NCBI RefSeq assembly: GCF_000004195.4
Contig: NC_030679.2
Location: 151,466,284-151,530,283 of the forward strand
Direction of reading: 5' to 3'
DNA length: 64,000 bases
From: Xenopus tropicalis
Taxonomy: Eukaryota > Chordata > Amphibia > Anura > Pipidae
The position numbers and the translations under genes are program-made. Below the pieces are notes generated by a model that was given only the letters and a program-made list of their open reading frames with translations, was not told the origin of the DNA and ran no database searches. The first letter of the stretch is position 1. Each line of letters starts with the position of its first letter. Below are positions 1-13,232 of the stretch, in pieces.

Positions 1-982
1 TATCCCTCATCCCTCTCTCTCTCCTACTGTATCTGTATCCCTCATCCCTCTCTCTCTCTCCTACTGTATCTGTATCCCTCATCCCTCTCTCTCTCTCCTA
101 CTGTATCTGTATCCCTCATCCCTCTCTCTCTCTCCTACTGTATCTGTATCCCTCATCCCTCTCTCTCTCTCCTACTGTATCTGTATCCCTCATCCCTCTC
201 TCTCTCTCTCCTACTGTATCTGTATCCCTCATCCCTCTCTCTCTCTCCTACTGTATCTGTATCCCTCATCCCTCTCTCTCTCTCCTACTGTATCTGTATC
301 CCTCATCCCTCTCTCTCTCCTACTGTATCTGTATCCCTCATCCCTCTCTCTCTCCTACTGTATCTGTATCCCTCATCCCTCTCTCTCTCTCCTACTGTAT
401 CTGTATCCCTCATCCCTCTCTCTCTCCTACTGTATCTGTATCCCTCATCCCTCTCTCTCTCCTACTGTATCTGTATCCCTCATCCCTCTCTCTCTCTCCT
501 ACTGTATCTGTATCCCTCATCCCTCTCTCTCTCCTACTGTATCTGTATCCCTCATCCCTCTCTCTCTCCTACTGTATCTGTATCCCTCATCCCTCTCTCT
601 CTCCTACTGTATCTGTATCCCTCATCCCTCTCTCTCTCCTACTGTATCTGTATCCCTCATCCCTCTCTCTCTCCTACTGTATCTGTATCCCTCATCCCTC
701 TCTCTCTCTCCTACTGTATCTGTATCCCTCATCCCTCTCTCTCCTACTGTATCTGTATCCCTCATCCCTCTCTCTCTCTCCTACTGTATCTGTATCCCTC
801 ATCCCTCTCTCTCTCTCCTACTGTATCTGTATCCCTCATCCCTCTCCTCTCTCCTACTGTATCTGTATCCCTCATCCCTCTCTCTCCTACTGTATCTGTA
901 TCCCTCATCCCTCTCCTCTCTCCTACTGTATCTGTATCCCTCATCCCTCTCTCTCTCTCCTACTGTATCTGTATCCCTCATC
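1..982. repeat. CT-rich minisatellite, units about 33-38 bp
   Basis: Roughly 27 head-to-tail units. Each has a core close to tactgtatctgtatccctc followed by a (ct)n stretch of variable length, and that stretch accounts for most of the difference between units. The array runs to the left window edge and into the assembly gap on the right, so its real size is unknown. No coding potential is supported; the open frames across it come only from the repeat. Confidence 0.95.
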
Positions 983-1982
983 NNNNNNNNNNNNNNNNNN
1001 NNNNNNNNNNNNNNNNNNNNNNNNNNNNNNNNNNNNNNNNNNNNNNNNNNNNNNNNNNNNNNNNNNNNNNNNNNNNNNNNNNNNNNNNNNNNNNNNNNNN
1101 NNNNNNNNNNNNNNNNNNNNNNNNNNNNNNNNNNNNNNNNNNNNNNNNNNNNNNNNNNNNNNNNNNNNNNNNNNNNNNNNNNNNNNNNNNNNNNNNNNNN
1201 NNNNNNNNNNNNNNNNNNNNNNNNNNNNNNNNNNNNNNNNNNNNNNNNNNNNNNNNNNNNNNNNNNNNNNNNNNNNNNNNNNNNNNNNNNNNNNNNNNNN
1301 NNNNNNNNNNNNNNNNNNNNNNNNNNNNNNNNNNNNNNNNNNNNNNNNNNNNNNNNNNNNNNNNNNNNNNNNNNNNNNNNNNNNNNNNNNNNNNNNNNNN
1401 NNNNNNNNNNNNNNNNNNNNNNNNNNNNNNNNNNNNNNNNNNNNNNNNNNNNNNNNNNNNNNNNNNNNNNNNNNNNNNNNNNNNNNNNNNNNNNNNNNNN
1501 NNNNNNNNNNNNNNNNNNNNNNNNNNNNNNNNNNNNNNNNNNNNNNNNNNNNNNNNNNNNNNNNNNNNNNNNNNNNNNNNNNNNNNNNNNNNNNNNNNNN
1601 NNNNNNNNNNNNNNNNNNNNNNNNNNNNNNNNNNNNNNNNNNNNNNNNNNNNNNNNNNNNNNNNNNNNNNNNNNNNNNNNNNNNNNNNNNNNNNNNNNNN
1701 NNNNNNNNNNNNNNNNNNNNNNNNNNNNNNNNNNNNNNNNNNNNNNNNNNNNNNNNNNNNNNNNNNNNNNNNNNNNNNNNNNNNNNNNNNNNNNNNNNNN
1801 NNNNNNNNNNNNNNNNNNNNNNNNNNNNNNNNNNNNNNNNNNNNNNNNNNNNNNNNNNNNNNNNNNNNNNNNNNNNNNNNNNNNNNNNNNNNNNNNNNNN
1901 NNNNNNNNNNNNNNNNNNNNNNNNNNNNNNNNNNNNNNNNNNNNNNNNNNNNNNNNNNNNNNNNNNNNNNNNNNNNNNNNNN
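983..1982. other. Assembly gap of exactly 1000 N
   Basis: Exactly 1000 consecutive N lie between two different minisatellites. A round number suggests a placeholder rather than a measured gap. The gap therefore joins two arrays that may not be adjacent in the genome, or hides more array sequence. Confidence 0.99.
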
Positions 1983-4750
1983 GGGGGGGCCCCAAACACA
2001 CAGGACAGGCGGGGGGCCCCAACACACAGGGACAAGGCAGGGGGGGCCCCAAACACACAGGGACCAGGCAGGGGGGGCCCCAACCACACAGGGACAAGGC
2101 AGGGGGGGCCCCAAACACACAGGGACCAGGCGGGGGGGCCCCAACACACAGGGACAAGGCAGGGGGGGCCCCAAACACACAGGGACAAGGCAGGGGGGGC
2201 CCCAAACACACAGGGACCAGGCAGGGGGGCCCCAACCACACAGGGACAAGGGGGGGGCCCCAACACACAGGGACAAGGCAGGGGGGGCCCCAAACACACA
2301 GGGACCAGGCGGGGGGGCCCCAAACACAAAGGGACAAGGCAGGGGGGGCCCCAAACACACAGGGACAAGGCAGGGGGGCCCCAAACACACAGGGACCAGG
2401 CAGGGGGGCCCCAAACACACAGGGACCAGGCGGGGGGCCCCAAACACACAGGGACAAGGCAGGGGGGGCCCCAAACACACTGGGACCTGGCAGGGGGGGC
2501 CCCAAACACACAGGGACCAGGCGGGGGGCCCCAAAACACACAGGGACCAGGCAGGGGGGGCCCCAAACACACAGGGACCAGGCGGGGGGGCCCCAAACAC
2601 ACAGGGACCAGGCAGGGGGGGCCCCAAACACACAGGGACCAGGCGGGGGGGCCCCAAACACACAGGGACAAGGCAGGGGGGCCCCAAACACACAGGGACC
2701 AGGCGGGGGGGCCCCAAACACACAGGGACAAGGCAGGAGGGGCCCCAAACACACAGGGACCAGGCAGGGGGGGGCCAACCACACAGGGACCAGGCGGGGG
2801 GGGCCCCAAACACACAGGGACCAGGCGGGGGGGGCCCCAAACACACAGGGACAAGGCAGGGGGGCCCCAAACACACAGGGACAAGGCAGGGGGGGCCCCA
2901 AACACACAGGGACCAGGCGGGGGGGCCCCAAACACACAGGGACAAGGCAGGGGGCCCCAAACACACAGGGACCAGGCGGGGGGGCCCCAAACACACAGGG
3001 ACAAGGCAGGAGGGGCCCCAAAACACACAGGGACCAGGCAGGGGGGGCCAACCACACAGGGACCAGGCGGGGGGGCCCCAAACACACAGGGACCAGGCGG
3101 GGGGCCCCAAACACACAGGGACCAGGCGGGGGGGGCCAACCACACAGGGACCAGGCGGGGGGGCCCCAAACACACAGGGACCAGGCGGGGGGGGCCCCAA
3201 ACACACAGGGACCAGGCGGGGGGGGCCAACCACACAGGGACCAGGCGGGGGGGCCCCAACCACACAGGGACCAGGCAGGGGGACCCCAAACACACAGGGA
3301 CCAGGCGGGGGGGGGCCCCAAACACACAGGGACCAGGCGGGGGGGGCCCCAAACACACAGGGACCAGGCGGGGGGGGCCCCAAACACACAGGGACCAGGC
3401 GGGGGGGGCCAACCACACAGGGACCAGGCGGGGGGGGCCCCAAACACACAGGGACCAGGCAGGGGGACCCCAAACACACAGGGACCAGGCGGGGGGGGCC
3501 CCAAACACACAGGGACCAGGCGGGGGGGGCCCCAAACACACAGGGACCAGGCGGGGGGGGGCCCCAACCACACAGGGACAAGGCAGGGGGGGCCCCAAAC
3601 ACACAGGGACCAGGCGGGGGGCCCCAAACACACAGGGACCAGGCAGGGGGGCCCCAAACACACAGGGACCAGGCAGGGGGGGGCCCCAACCACACAGGGA
3701 CAAGGCAGGAGGGGCCCCAAACACACAGGGACCAGGCAGGGGGGGCCCCAAACACACAGGGACCAGGCAGGAGGGGCCCCAAACACACAGGGACCAGGCA
3801 GGGGGGGCCCCAAACACACTGGGACCTGGCAGGGGGGGCCCCAAACACACAGGGACAAGGCAGGAGGGGCCCCAAACACACAGGGACCAGGCGGGGGCCC
3901 CAAACACACAGGGACCAGGCAGGGGGGGCCCCAAACACACAGGGACCAGGCAGGGGGGGCCCCAAACACACAGGGACCAGGCAGGGGGGGCCCAAACACA
4001 CTGGGACCTGGCAGGGGGGGCCCCAAACACACAGGGACAAGGCAGGAGGGGCCCCAAACACACAGGGACCAGGCGGGGGCCCCAAACACACAGGGACCAG
4101 GCAGGGGGGGCCCCAAACACACAGGGACCAGGCAGGGGGGCCCCAAACACACAGGGACCAGGCGGGGGCCCCAAACACACAGGGACCAGGCAGGGGGGGC
4201 CCCAAACACACAGGGACAAGGCAGGGGGGCCCCCAAACACACAGGGACCAGGCAGGGGGGGGCCCAAACACACAGGGACAAGGCAGGAGGGGCCCCAAAC
4301 ACACAGGGACCAGGCGGGGGGGGCCCCAAACACACAGGGACAAGGCAGGGGGACCCCAAACACACAGGGACCAGGCGGGGGCCCCAAACACACAGGGACA
4401 AGGCAGGAGGGGCCCCAAACACACAGGGACCAGGCGGGGGCCCCAAACACACAGGGACCAGGCAGGGGGGGCCCCAAACACACAGGGACCAGGCAGGGGG
4501 GGCCCCAAACACACAGGGAGGGGCCCCAAACACACAGAGACCAGGATGGGGGGTCCCCAAACACACTGGGACCAGGCAGGGGGGGCCAAACACACAGGGA
4601 CCAGGCGGGGGACCCCAAACACACAGGGACCAGGCGGGGGGGCCCCAAACACACAGGGAGGGGCCCCAAACACACAGGGACCAGGATGGGGGGGCCCCAA
4701 ACACACAGGGAGGGGTCCCAAACACACAGGGACCAGGCGGGGGGGGCCAA
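1983..4750. repeat. G-rich minisatellite, unit about 30 bp
   Basis: About 90 units with a core such as ccccaaacacacagggacc followed by aggc and a run of 5-9 G. Variants include accaggc/acaaggc and aaacacac/aaccacac. Variable G-run length shifts the phase from unit to unit. The plus strand is G-rich throughout and could form G-quadruplexes. Minus-strand open frames of more than 1200 codons (GPPCLVPVCL-type repeats) arise because the unit lacks stops, and are not accepted as a gene. Confidence 0.95.
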
Positions 4751-5364
4751 TGCCTAAACGTGCACAGACATTGACGCTCTCAGGCCCCAATCTCTCTGTG
4801 CAGAACCCACAGGGGCTGAAAGTCTGACGCACGGAATATTTCTTCCGGTTTGGGCTGCGGCGGGAAGTGACACTTACCTGGGGCTGAAGGGAAGGAATGC
4901 AGAGATAATGGCCAAACCCCTGTCCCACCCTCCCTATTGGGGAAGCCTGGCGTAGCCATTGTGTCTGTGGGTAACACCGGGGGCCCGGGGCCCCTCCTCA
5001 CATTGTGGGTAATTGAATCTCTGGATCCGCCATGGGCGCCAGGAATGCAGGAGGACACCCCCCACTGCCCGGGGGCCTCAGAAGTGGTTAGACAAGATGG
5101 CTGAACTGAGGCTTCTGGCCAATCCCTGCTTGCCCCGACTAACACACAATATACTGAGATAATCTGCTTTGCCTTACTCCTTATCTCTCTGTCCTGCAAC
5201 ATACACTTTCTTCTGGTTGCTAAGGATGGCAGCCACGGCAAACTGCAGAACTGTCTGTAATGGCTGCCCCAGAACCTGCATATCTGCAAAAGTCAGTGTG
5301 AGGGGTAGGGGATATAGCTTGCCAACATGGCCACAGCAGGGCAAAATGGTTATATAGGGCTGGG
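4751..5364. other. Single-copy spacer, no gene recognised
   Basis: About 600 bases of non-repetitive sequence between two arrays. The minus strand has an open frame of about 169 codons (5289-4780) and a good donor-like site (CAG|GTAAGTG, around 4871-4880), but the frame starts only at TTG, runs into the neighbouring array and resembles no family I know. It may hold an unrecognised exon; I cannot support one. Confidence 0.4.
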
Positions 5365-7450
5365 GGCAGTAGGGCAAGATGGAGACAGTAGGGCAAGATG
5401 GAGACAGTAGGGCAAGATGGAGACAGTAGGGCAAGATGGAGACAGTAGGGAAAGACGGAGACAGTAGGGCAAGATGGAGACAGTAGGGAAAGACGGAGAC
5501 AGTAGGGAAAGATGGAGACAGTAGGGCAAGATGGAGACAGTAGGGCAAGATGGAGACAGTAGGGCAAGATGGAGACAGTAGGGCAAGATGGAGACAGTAG
5601 GGAAAGACGGAGACAGTAGGGCAAGATGGAGACAGTAGGGCAAGATGGAGACAGTAGGGCAAGATGGAGACAGTAGGGCAAGATGGGGACAGTAGGGCAA
5701 GATGGAGACAGTAGGACAAGATGGAGACAGTAGGGAAAGATGGAGACAGTAGGGCAAGATGGAGACAGTAGGGCAAGATGGGGACAGTAGGGCAAGATGG
5801 AGACAGTAGGGAAAGATGGAGACAGTAGGGCAAGATGGGGACAGTAGGGCAAGATGGAGACAGTAGGACAAGATGGAGACAGTAGGGAAAGATGGAGACA
5901 GTAGGGCAAGATGGAGACAGTAGGGCAAGATGGAGACAGTAGGGCAAGATGGGGACAGTAGGGCAAGATGGAGACAGTAGGGAAAGATGGAGACAGTAGG
6001 GCAAGATGGGGACAGTAGGGCAAGATGGAGACAGTAGGGCAAGATGGGGACAGTAAGGCAAGATGGAGACAGTAGGACAAGATGGAGACAGTAGGACAAG
6101 ATGGAGACAGTAGGACAAGATGGAGACAGTAGGGAAAGATGGAGACAGTAGGGCAAGATGGGGACAGTAGGGCAAGATGGAGACAGTAGGGCAAGATGGA
6201 GACAGTAGGGCAAGATGGAGAAAGTAGGGCAAGATGGACACAGTAGGGCAAGATGGGGACAGTAGGGCAAGATGGGGACAGTAGGGCAAGAAGGGGATAG
6301 TAGGGCAAGAAGGGGATAGTAGGGCAAGATGGAGACAGTAGGGCAAGATGGAGAAAGTAGGACAAGATGGAGACAGTAGGGCAAGACGGGGACAGTAGGA
6401 CAAGAGGGAGACAGTAGGGCAAGATGGAGACAGTAGGACAAGATGGAGACAGTAGGACAAGATGGAGACAGTAGGACAAGATGGAGACAGTAGGACATGA
6501 GAAGTAGATGGAGGCAGTAGGACAAGATGGAGACATGAGAAGTAGATGGAGGCAGTAGGACAAGATGGAGACATGAGAAGTAGATGGAGGCAGTAGGACA
6601 AGATGGAGACAGTAGGGCAAGATGGAGACAGTAGGACAAGATGGAGACATGAGAAGTAGATGGAGACAGTAGGACAAGATGGAGACATGAGAAGGAGATG
6701 GAGACAGTAGGACAAGATGGAGACATGAGAAGGAGATGGAGACAGTAGGACAAGATGGAGACATGAGAAGGAGATGGAGACAGTAGGACAAGATGGAGAC
6801 ATGAGAAGGAGATGGAGACAGTAGGACAAGATGGAGACATGAGAAGTAGATGGAGACAGTAGGACAAGATGGAGACATGAGAAGTAGATGGAGACAGTAG
6901 GGCAAGATGGAGACAGTAGGGCAAGATGGAGACATGAGAAGTAGATGGAGACAGTAGGACAAGATGGAGACATGAGAAGGAGATGGGGACAGTAGGGCAA
7001 GATGGAGACAGTAGGGCAAGATGGAGACATGAGAAGTAGATGGAGACAGTAGGGCAAGATGGAGACAGTAGGGCAAGATGGAGACATGAGAAGTAGATGG
7101 AGACAGTAGGACAAGATGGAGACATGAGAAGGAGATGGAGACAGTAGGGCAAGATGGAGACATGAGAAGGAGATGGAGACAGTAGGGCAAGATGGAGACA
7201 TGAGAAGTAGATGGAGACAGTAGGACAAGATGGAGACATGAGAAGTAGATGGAGACAGTAGGACAAGATGGAGACATGAGAAGGAGATGGAGACAGTAGG
7301 ACAAGATGGAGACATGAGAAGGAGATGGAGACAGTAGGGCAAGATGGAGACATGAGAAGGAGATGGAGACAGTAGGACAAGATGGAGACATGAGAAGGAG
7401 ATGGAGACAGTAGGGCAAGATGGAGACATGAGAAGTAGATGGAGGCAGTT
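5365..7450. repeat. 19-bp minisatellite passing into a 38-bp dimer array
   Basis: From 5365 to about 6490 the monomer is 19 bp (core gacagtagggcaagatgg). From about 6490 to 7450 it alternates with a diverged 19-bp monomer carrying acatgagaagtagatgg, giving a 38-bp higher-order unit. The period shows as 19- and 38-residue repeats in every translated frame. No stop occurs in the minus strand of the unit, which produces spurious frames of 676-802 codons. Confidence 0.95.
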
Positions 7451-7693
7451 GGATGAAATGGAGACAGAATGTATCACATTTACATAAAGGGGAGGAGACA
7501 CTACAAACAGAAGATATACTGATATATCTGAGCCAATGGGAGTCCCAGTGCCCGACTTTAGGCCGAGTAACCCCACAGTCACATGTTCCTTAGTAAATAC
7601 TAGCAGGGCTATTACCTGATTATCTGCTTATCTTACTGTCCCCTGTGTGATAGGGAATCATGTGTGTCTGGCAGGGGGGAGTCCATTGTAACT
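7451..7693. other. Short single-copy spacer
   Basis: No gene, RNA or regulatory motif recognised between the 19/38-bp array and the MITE-like fragment to its right. Confidence 0.4.
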
Positions 7694-7850
7694 AAAGGTC
7701 CCCATACACTATACACCTACGGGTGGGCGATATCAGGTAGGAAGTTGCTTTCAAAAAAAAAAATCCGATCGTTTGGCCCTGAGGCCATGGGCAGTCGGTT
7801 CGGGGACCACATCAACGAGCCTATGTGGTCCCCGATCCGACCGGATTTTG
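7694..7850 (+). mobile_element. MITE-like fragment (ggtccccatacac end)
   Basis: The sequence starts with aaaggtccccatacac and contains a partly self-complementary segment around 7785-7850 (ggggaccacatc against gtggtccccgatc). Ends of the type aggtccccatacac are typical of abundant short inverted-repeat elements in frog genomes, as far as I recall. The right part is cut off by the 49-bp array that begins at 7849. The family is not assigned. Confidence 0.4.
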
Positions 7851-10800
7851 GGGAGGGGATACACAGAGTAGGGGTATAGGGTAAGTACAATAGGCTGGGG
7901 AGGGGATACACAGAGTAGGGGAGTATAGGGTAAGTACAATAGGCTGGGGAGGGGATACACAGAGTAGGGGAGTATAGGGTAAGTACAATAGGCTGGGGAG
8001 GGGATACACAGAGTAGGGGTATAGGGTAAGTACAATAGGCTGGGGGGGGGATACACAGAGTAGGGGAGTATAGGGTAAGTACAATAGGCTGGGGAGGGGA
8101 TACACAGAGTAGGGGTATAGGGTAAGTACAATAGGCTGGGGAGGGGATACACAGAGTAGGGGGTATAGGGTAAGTACAATAGGCTGGGGAGGGGATACAC
8201 AGAGTAGGGGTATAGGGTAAGTACAATAGGCTGGGGAGGGGATACACAGAGTAGGGAGTATAGGGTAAGTACAATAGGCTGGGGGAGGGGATACACAGAG
8301 TAGGGGTATAGGGTAAGTACAATAGGCTGGGGAGGGGATACACAGAGTAGGGGTATAGGGTAAGTACAATAGGCTGGGGAGGGGATACACAGAGTAGGGG
8401 AGTATAGGGTAAGTACAATAGGCTGGGGAGGGGATACACAGAGTAGGGGGAGTATAGGGTAAGTACAATAGGCTGGGGAGGGATACACAGAGTAGGGGTA
8501 TAGGGTAAGTACAATAGGCTGGGGAGGGATACACAGAGTAGGGGAGTATAGGGTAAGTACAATAGGCTGGGGAGGGGATACACAGAGTAGGGGAGTATAG
8601 GGTAAGTACAATAGGCTGGGGAGGGGATACACAGAGTAGGGGAGTATAGGGTAAGTACAATAGGCTGGGGAGGGGATACACAGAGTAGGGGTATAGGGTA
8701 AGTACAATAGGCTGGGGGGGGGGATACACAGAGTAGGGGGTATAGGGTAAGTACAATAGGCTGGGGGGGGGATACACAGAGTAGGGGGTATAGGGTAAGA
8801 CAATAGGCTGGGGGGGGGATACACAGAGTAGGGGGTATAGGGTAAGTACAATAGGCTGGGGAGGGGATACACAGAGTAGGGGGTATAGGGTAAGTACAAT
8901 AGGCTGGGGAGGGGATACACAGAGTAGGGAGTATAGGGTAAGTACAAATAGGCTGGGGAGGGGATACACAGAGTAGGGGTATAGGTAAGTACAATAGGCT
9001 GGGGAGGGATACACAGAGTAGGGGTATAGGGTAAGTACAATAGGCTGGGGAGGGGATACACAGAGTAGGGAGTATAGGGGTAAGTACAAATAGGCTGGGG
9101 AGGGGATACACAGAGTAGGGGTTAGGTAATAATGGCTGGGGGGGGATACACAGAGTAGGGTATAGGGTAAGTACAATAGGCTGGGGAGGGGATACACAGA
9201 GTAGGGAGTATAGGGTAAGTACAATAGGCTTGGGGAGGGGATACACAGAGTAGGGGAGTATAGGGTAAGTACAATAGGCTGGGGAGGGGATACACAGAGT
9301 AGGGGAGTATAGGGAAAGTACAATAGGCTGGGAGGGGATACACAGAGTAGGGGAGTATAGGGTAAGTTACAATAGGCTGGGGGAGGGATACACAGAGTAG
9401 GGGGGTATAGGGTAAGTACAATAGGCTGGGGGGGGGATACACAGAGTAGGGGGTATAGGGTAAGTACAATAGGCTGGGGGGGGGGGATACACAGAGTAGG
9501 GGTATAGGGTAAGTACAATAGGCTGGGGGGGGGGGATACACAGAGTAGGGGTATAGGGTAAGTACAATAGGCTGGGGAGGGGATACACAGAGTAGGGGGT
9601 ATAGGGTAAGTACAATAGGCTGGGGGAGGGGAATACACAGAGTAGGGGGTATAGGGTAAGTACAATAGGCTGGGGAGGGGATACACAGAGTAGGGGGTAT
9701 AGGGTAGGTACAATAGGCTGGGGAGGGGATACACAGAGTAGGGGGTATAGGGTAGTACAATAGGCTGGGGAGGGGATACACAGAGTAGGGGAGTATAGGG
9801 TAAGTACAATAGGCTGGGGAGGGGATACACAGAGTAGGGGAGTATAGGGTAAGTACAATAGGCTGGGGAGGGGATACACAGAGTAGGGGAGTATAGGGTA
9901 AGTACAATAGGCTGGGGAGGGGATACACAGAGTAGGGGAGTAAGGGTAAGTACAATAGGCTGGGGAGGGGATACACAGAGTAGGGGAGTATAGGGTAAGT
10001 ACAATAGGCTGGGGAGGGGATACACAGAGTAGGGGAGTATAGGGTAAGTACAATAGGCTGGGGAGGGGATACACAGAGTAGGGGAGTATAGGGTAAGTAC
10101 AATAGGCTGGGGAGGGGATACACAGAGTAGGGGAGTATAGGGTAAGTACAATAGGCTGGGGAGGGGATACACAGAGTAGGGGTATAGGGTAAGTACAATA
10201 GGCTGGGGGGGGGGATACACAGAGTAGGGGGTATAGGGTAAGTACAATAGGCTGGGGGGGGGGGATACACAGAGTAGGGGTATAGGGTAAGTACAATAGG
10301 CTGGGGAGGGGATACACAGAGTAGGGGTATAGGGTAAGTACAATAGGCTGGGGGGGGGGATACACAGAGTAGGGGGTATAGGGTAAGTACAATAGGCTGG
10401 GGGGGGGGATACACAGAGTAGGGGGGTACAGGGTAAGTACAATAGGCTGGGGGGGGATACACAGAGTAGGGGGTATAGGGTAAGTACAATAGGCTGGGGG
10501 GGGGGATACACAGAGTAGGGGTATAGGGTAAGTACAATAGGCTGGGGGGGGGGGATACACAGAGTAGGGGTATAGGGTAAGTACAATAGGCTGGGGAGGG
10601 GATACACAGAGTAGGAGTATAGGGTAAGTACAATAGGCTGGGGAGGGGATACACAGAGTAGGGGTATAGGGTAAGTACAATAGGCTGGGGGGGGGATACA
10701 CAGAGTAGGGGGTATAGGGTAAGTACAATAGGCTGGGGGGGGGGATACACAGAGTAGGGGGTACAGGGTAAGTACAATAGGCTGGGGGGGGGGATACACA

Positions 10801-11995
10801 GAGTAGGGGGTATAGGGTAAGTACAATAGGCTGGGGGGGGGATACACAGAGTAGGGGTATAGGGTAAGTACAATAGGCTGGGGGGGGGGGGATACACAGA
10901 GTAGGGGTATAGGTAAGTACAATAGGCTGGGGAGGGGATACACAGAGTAGGGTATAGGGTAAGTACAATAGGCTGGGGGGGGATACACAGAGTAGGGGGT
11001 ATAGGGTAAGTACAATAGGCTGGGGGGGTATACACACAGGAGTAGGATAGTAGGGGTATAGGGTAAGTACAATAGGCTGGGGGGGGGGATACACAGAGTA
11101 CGGGTATAGGGTAAGTACAATAGGGGGGGGGGGATACACAGAGTAGGGAGTATAGGGTAAGTACAATAGGCTGGGGGAGGGATACACAGAGTAGGGGTAT
11201 AGGGTAAGTACAATAGGCTGGGGAGGGGATACACAGAGTAGGGGAGTATAGGGTAAGTACAATAGGCTGGGAGGGGATACACAGAGTAGGGGAGTATAGG
11301 GTAAGTACAATAGGCTGGGGAGGGGATACACAGAGTAGGGGAGTATAGGGTAAGTACAATAGGCTGGGGGGGGATACACAGAGTAGGGGTATAGGGTAAG
11401 TACAATAGGCTGGGGAGGGGATACACAGAGTAGGGGAGTATAGGGTAAGTACAATAGGCTGGGGAGGGGATACACAGAGTAGGGGAGTATAGGGTAAGTA
11501 CAATAGGCTGGGGAGGGGATACACAGAGTAGGGGAGTATAGGGTAAGTACAATAGGCTGGGGAGGGGATACACAGAGTAGGGGAGTATAGGGTAAGTACA
11601 ATAGGCTGGGGAGGGGATACACAGAGTAGGGGAGTATAGGGTAAGTACAATAGGCTGGGGAGGGGATACACAGAGTAGGGGAGTATAGGGTAAGTACAAT
11701 AGGCTGGGGAGGGGATACACAGAGTAGGGGAGTATAGGGTAAGTACAATAGGCTGGGGGGGGGATACACAGAGTAGGGGAGTATAGGGTAAGTACAATAG
11801 GCTGGGGAGGGATACACAGAGTAGGGGAGTATAGGGTAAGTACAATAGGCTGGGGAGGGGATACACAGAGTAGGGGAGTATAGGGTAAGTACAATAGGCT
11901 GGGGAGGGGATACACAGAGTAGGGGTATAGGGTAAGTACAATAGGCTGGGGGGGGGGGGATACACAGAGTAGGGGGTATAGGGTAAGTACAATAG
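7849..11995. repeat. 49-bp G-rich minisatellite, about 85 units
   Basis: The longest array in the window. The unit contains gatacacagagtagggg followed by tatagggtaagtacaat and aggctggggaggg. Variation is mostly in G-run length (4-12 G) and in presence of ag before tatag. Each unit carries gggtaagta on the plus strand, a match to the 5' splice-site consensus, so the array offers about 85 donor-like sites. Minus-strand frames of 436-1543 codons (CIPSPAYCTYPI-type) are repeat artefacts. Confidence 0.95.
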
Positions 11996-12055
11996 GGGTG
12001 CAGAGAAGGTTGGGGGTGAAACTTGTACTGGGGCTGAGGGAAGTGTGAATGGGAG

Positions 12056-12270
12056 AGTGAGGGGAGGAGGAGGGCAGAGAGGCAGAAGGAGGAGGGCAGA
12101 GAGGCAGAAGGAGGAGGGCAGAGAGGCAGAAGGAGGAGGGCAGAGAGGCAGAAGGAGGAGGGCAGAGAGGCAGAAGGAGGAGGGCAGAGAGGCAGAAGGA
12201 GGAGGGCAGAGAGGCAGAAGGAGGAGGGCAGAGAGGCAGAAGGAGGAGGGCAGAGAGGCAGAAGGAGGCA
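12056..12270. repeat. 22-bp purine-rich minisatellite
   Basis: About 9.5 nearly identical units with the core aggagggcagagaggcagaa. Few differences between units suggest recent expansion. The 22-bp period gives a 22-residue repeat in translation, which I do not regard as coding. Confidence 0.9.
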
Positions 12271-12339
12271 GTGAGAGGCGACAGATACAAGAGGTTGGAC
12301 TTCCTGACACAGGAGATGTCAACAGGCTGAGTAAGGAGG

Positions 12340-12435
12340 GAGGGAAGGAGGGAGAGACTGCGAGAGAGAGAGGGAGAGAGAGGGAGAGAGAGGGAGAGAC
12401 TGCGAGAGAGAGAGGGAGAGAGAGGGAGAGACTGT
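12340..12435. repeat. GA-rich simple repeat
   Basis: Interspersed gagagagagggagagaga blocks with two longer repeats ending in gactgc. It lies between the 22-bp array and a short single-copy stretch (12436-12547) in which I see no gene. Confidence 0.85.
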
Positions 12436-12547
12436 TTCAGGCCACAGAACATGAACTGAGAGACTCACAAACCTGCAGCTGCATGGAGAGAAAGTTTCCT
12501 GGAGTCGTGTGAGGCATGGAGCATCCCTGAGTGTGAGAGCCATCTCC

Positions 12548-13232
12548 CCTGAGAGTGAGTGGGGGAGCCAGGAGGAGTCACACAGAGGGAAGGTAAGAGT
12601 GAGAGTGAGTGGGGGAGCCAGGAGGAGTCACACAGAGGGAAGGTAAGAGTGAGTGTGAGAGTGAGTGGGGGAGCCAGGGGGAGTCACACAGAGGGAAGGT
12701 AAGAGTGAGTGTGAGAGTGAGTGGGGGGAGCCAGGGGGAGTCACACAGAGGGAAGGTAAGAGTGAGTGTGAGAGTGAGTGGGGGAGCCAGGAGGGGTCAC
12801 ACAGAGGGAAGGTAAGAGTGAGTGTGAGAGTGAGTGGGGGAGCCAGGAGGAGTCACACAGAGGGAAGGTAAGAGTGAGAGTGAGTGGGGGAGCCAGGAGG
12901 AGTCACACAGAGGGAAGCTAAGAGTGAGTGTGAGAGTGAGTGGGGGAGCCAGGGGGAGTCACACAGAGGGAAGGTAAGAGTGAGTGTGAGAGTGAGTGGG
13001 GGAGCCAGGGGGAGTCACACAGAGGGAAGGTAAGAGTGAGTGTGAGAGTGAGTGGGGGAGCCAGGAGGGGTCACACAGAGGGAAGGTAAGAGTGAGTGTG
13101 AGAGTGAGTGGGGGAGCCAGGAGGGGTCACACAGAGGGAAGGTAAGAGTGAGTGTGAGAGTGAGTGGGGGAGCCAGGGGGAGTCACACAGAGGGAAGGTA
13201 AGAGTGAGTGTGAGAGTGAGTGGGGGAGTAAG
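12548..13232. repeat. About 56-bp minisatellite with GTAAGAG in each unit
   Basis: About 12 units with gtgggggagccaggaggag, tcacacagagggaaggtaag and agtgagtgtgaga. The first units lack the gtgtgaga extension. Every complete unit contains aaggtaagag on the plus strand, a strong match to the vertebrate 5' splice site. Confidence 0.93.

Noticed and set aside
4780..5289. 169-codon minus-strand frame in single-copy sequence
   Set aside because: It begins at TTG, has no family resemblance, and the region has no matching acceptor/donor pair that extends it.
799..12452. Very long open frames on the minus strand (up to 1543 codons) across 1983-12452
   Set aside because: They consist only of translated tandem repeats, are open in several frames at once because the units lack stop codons, and carry no domain, start context or splice structure.
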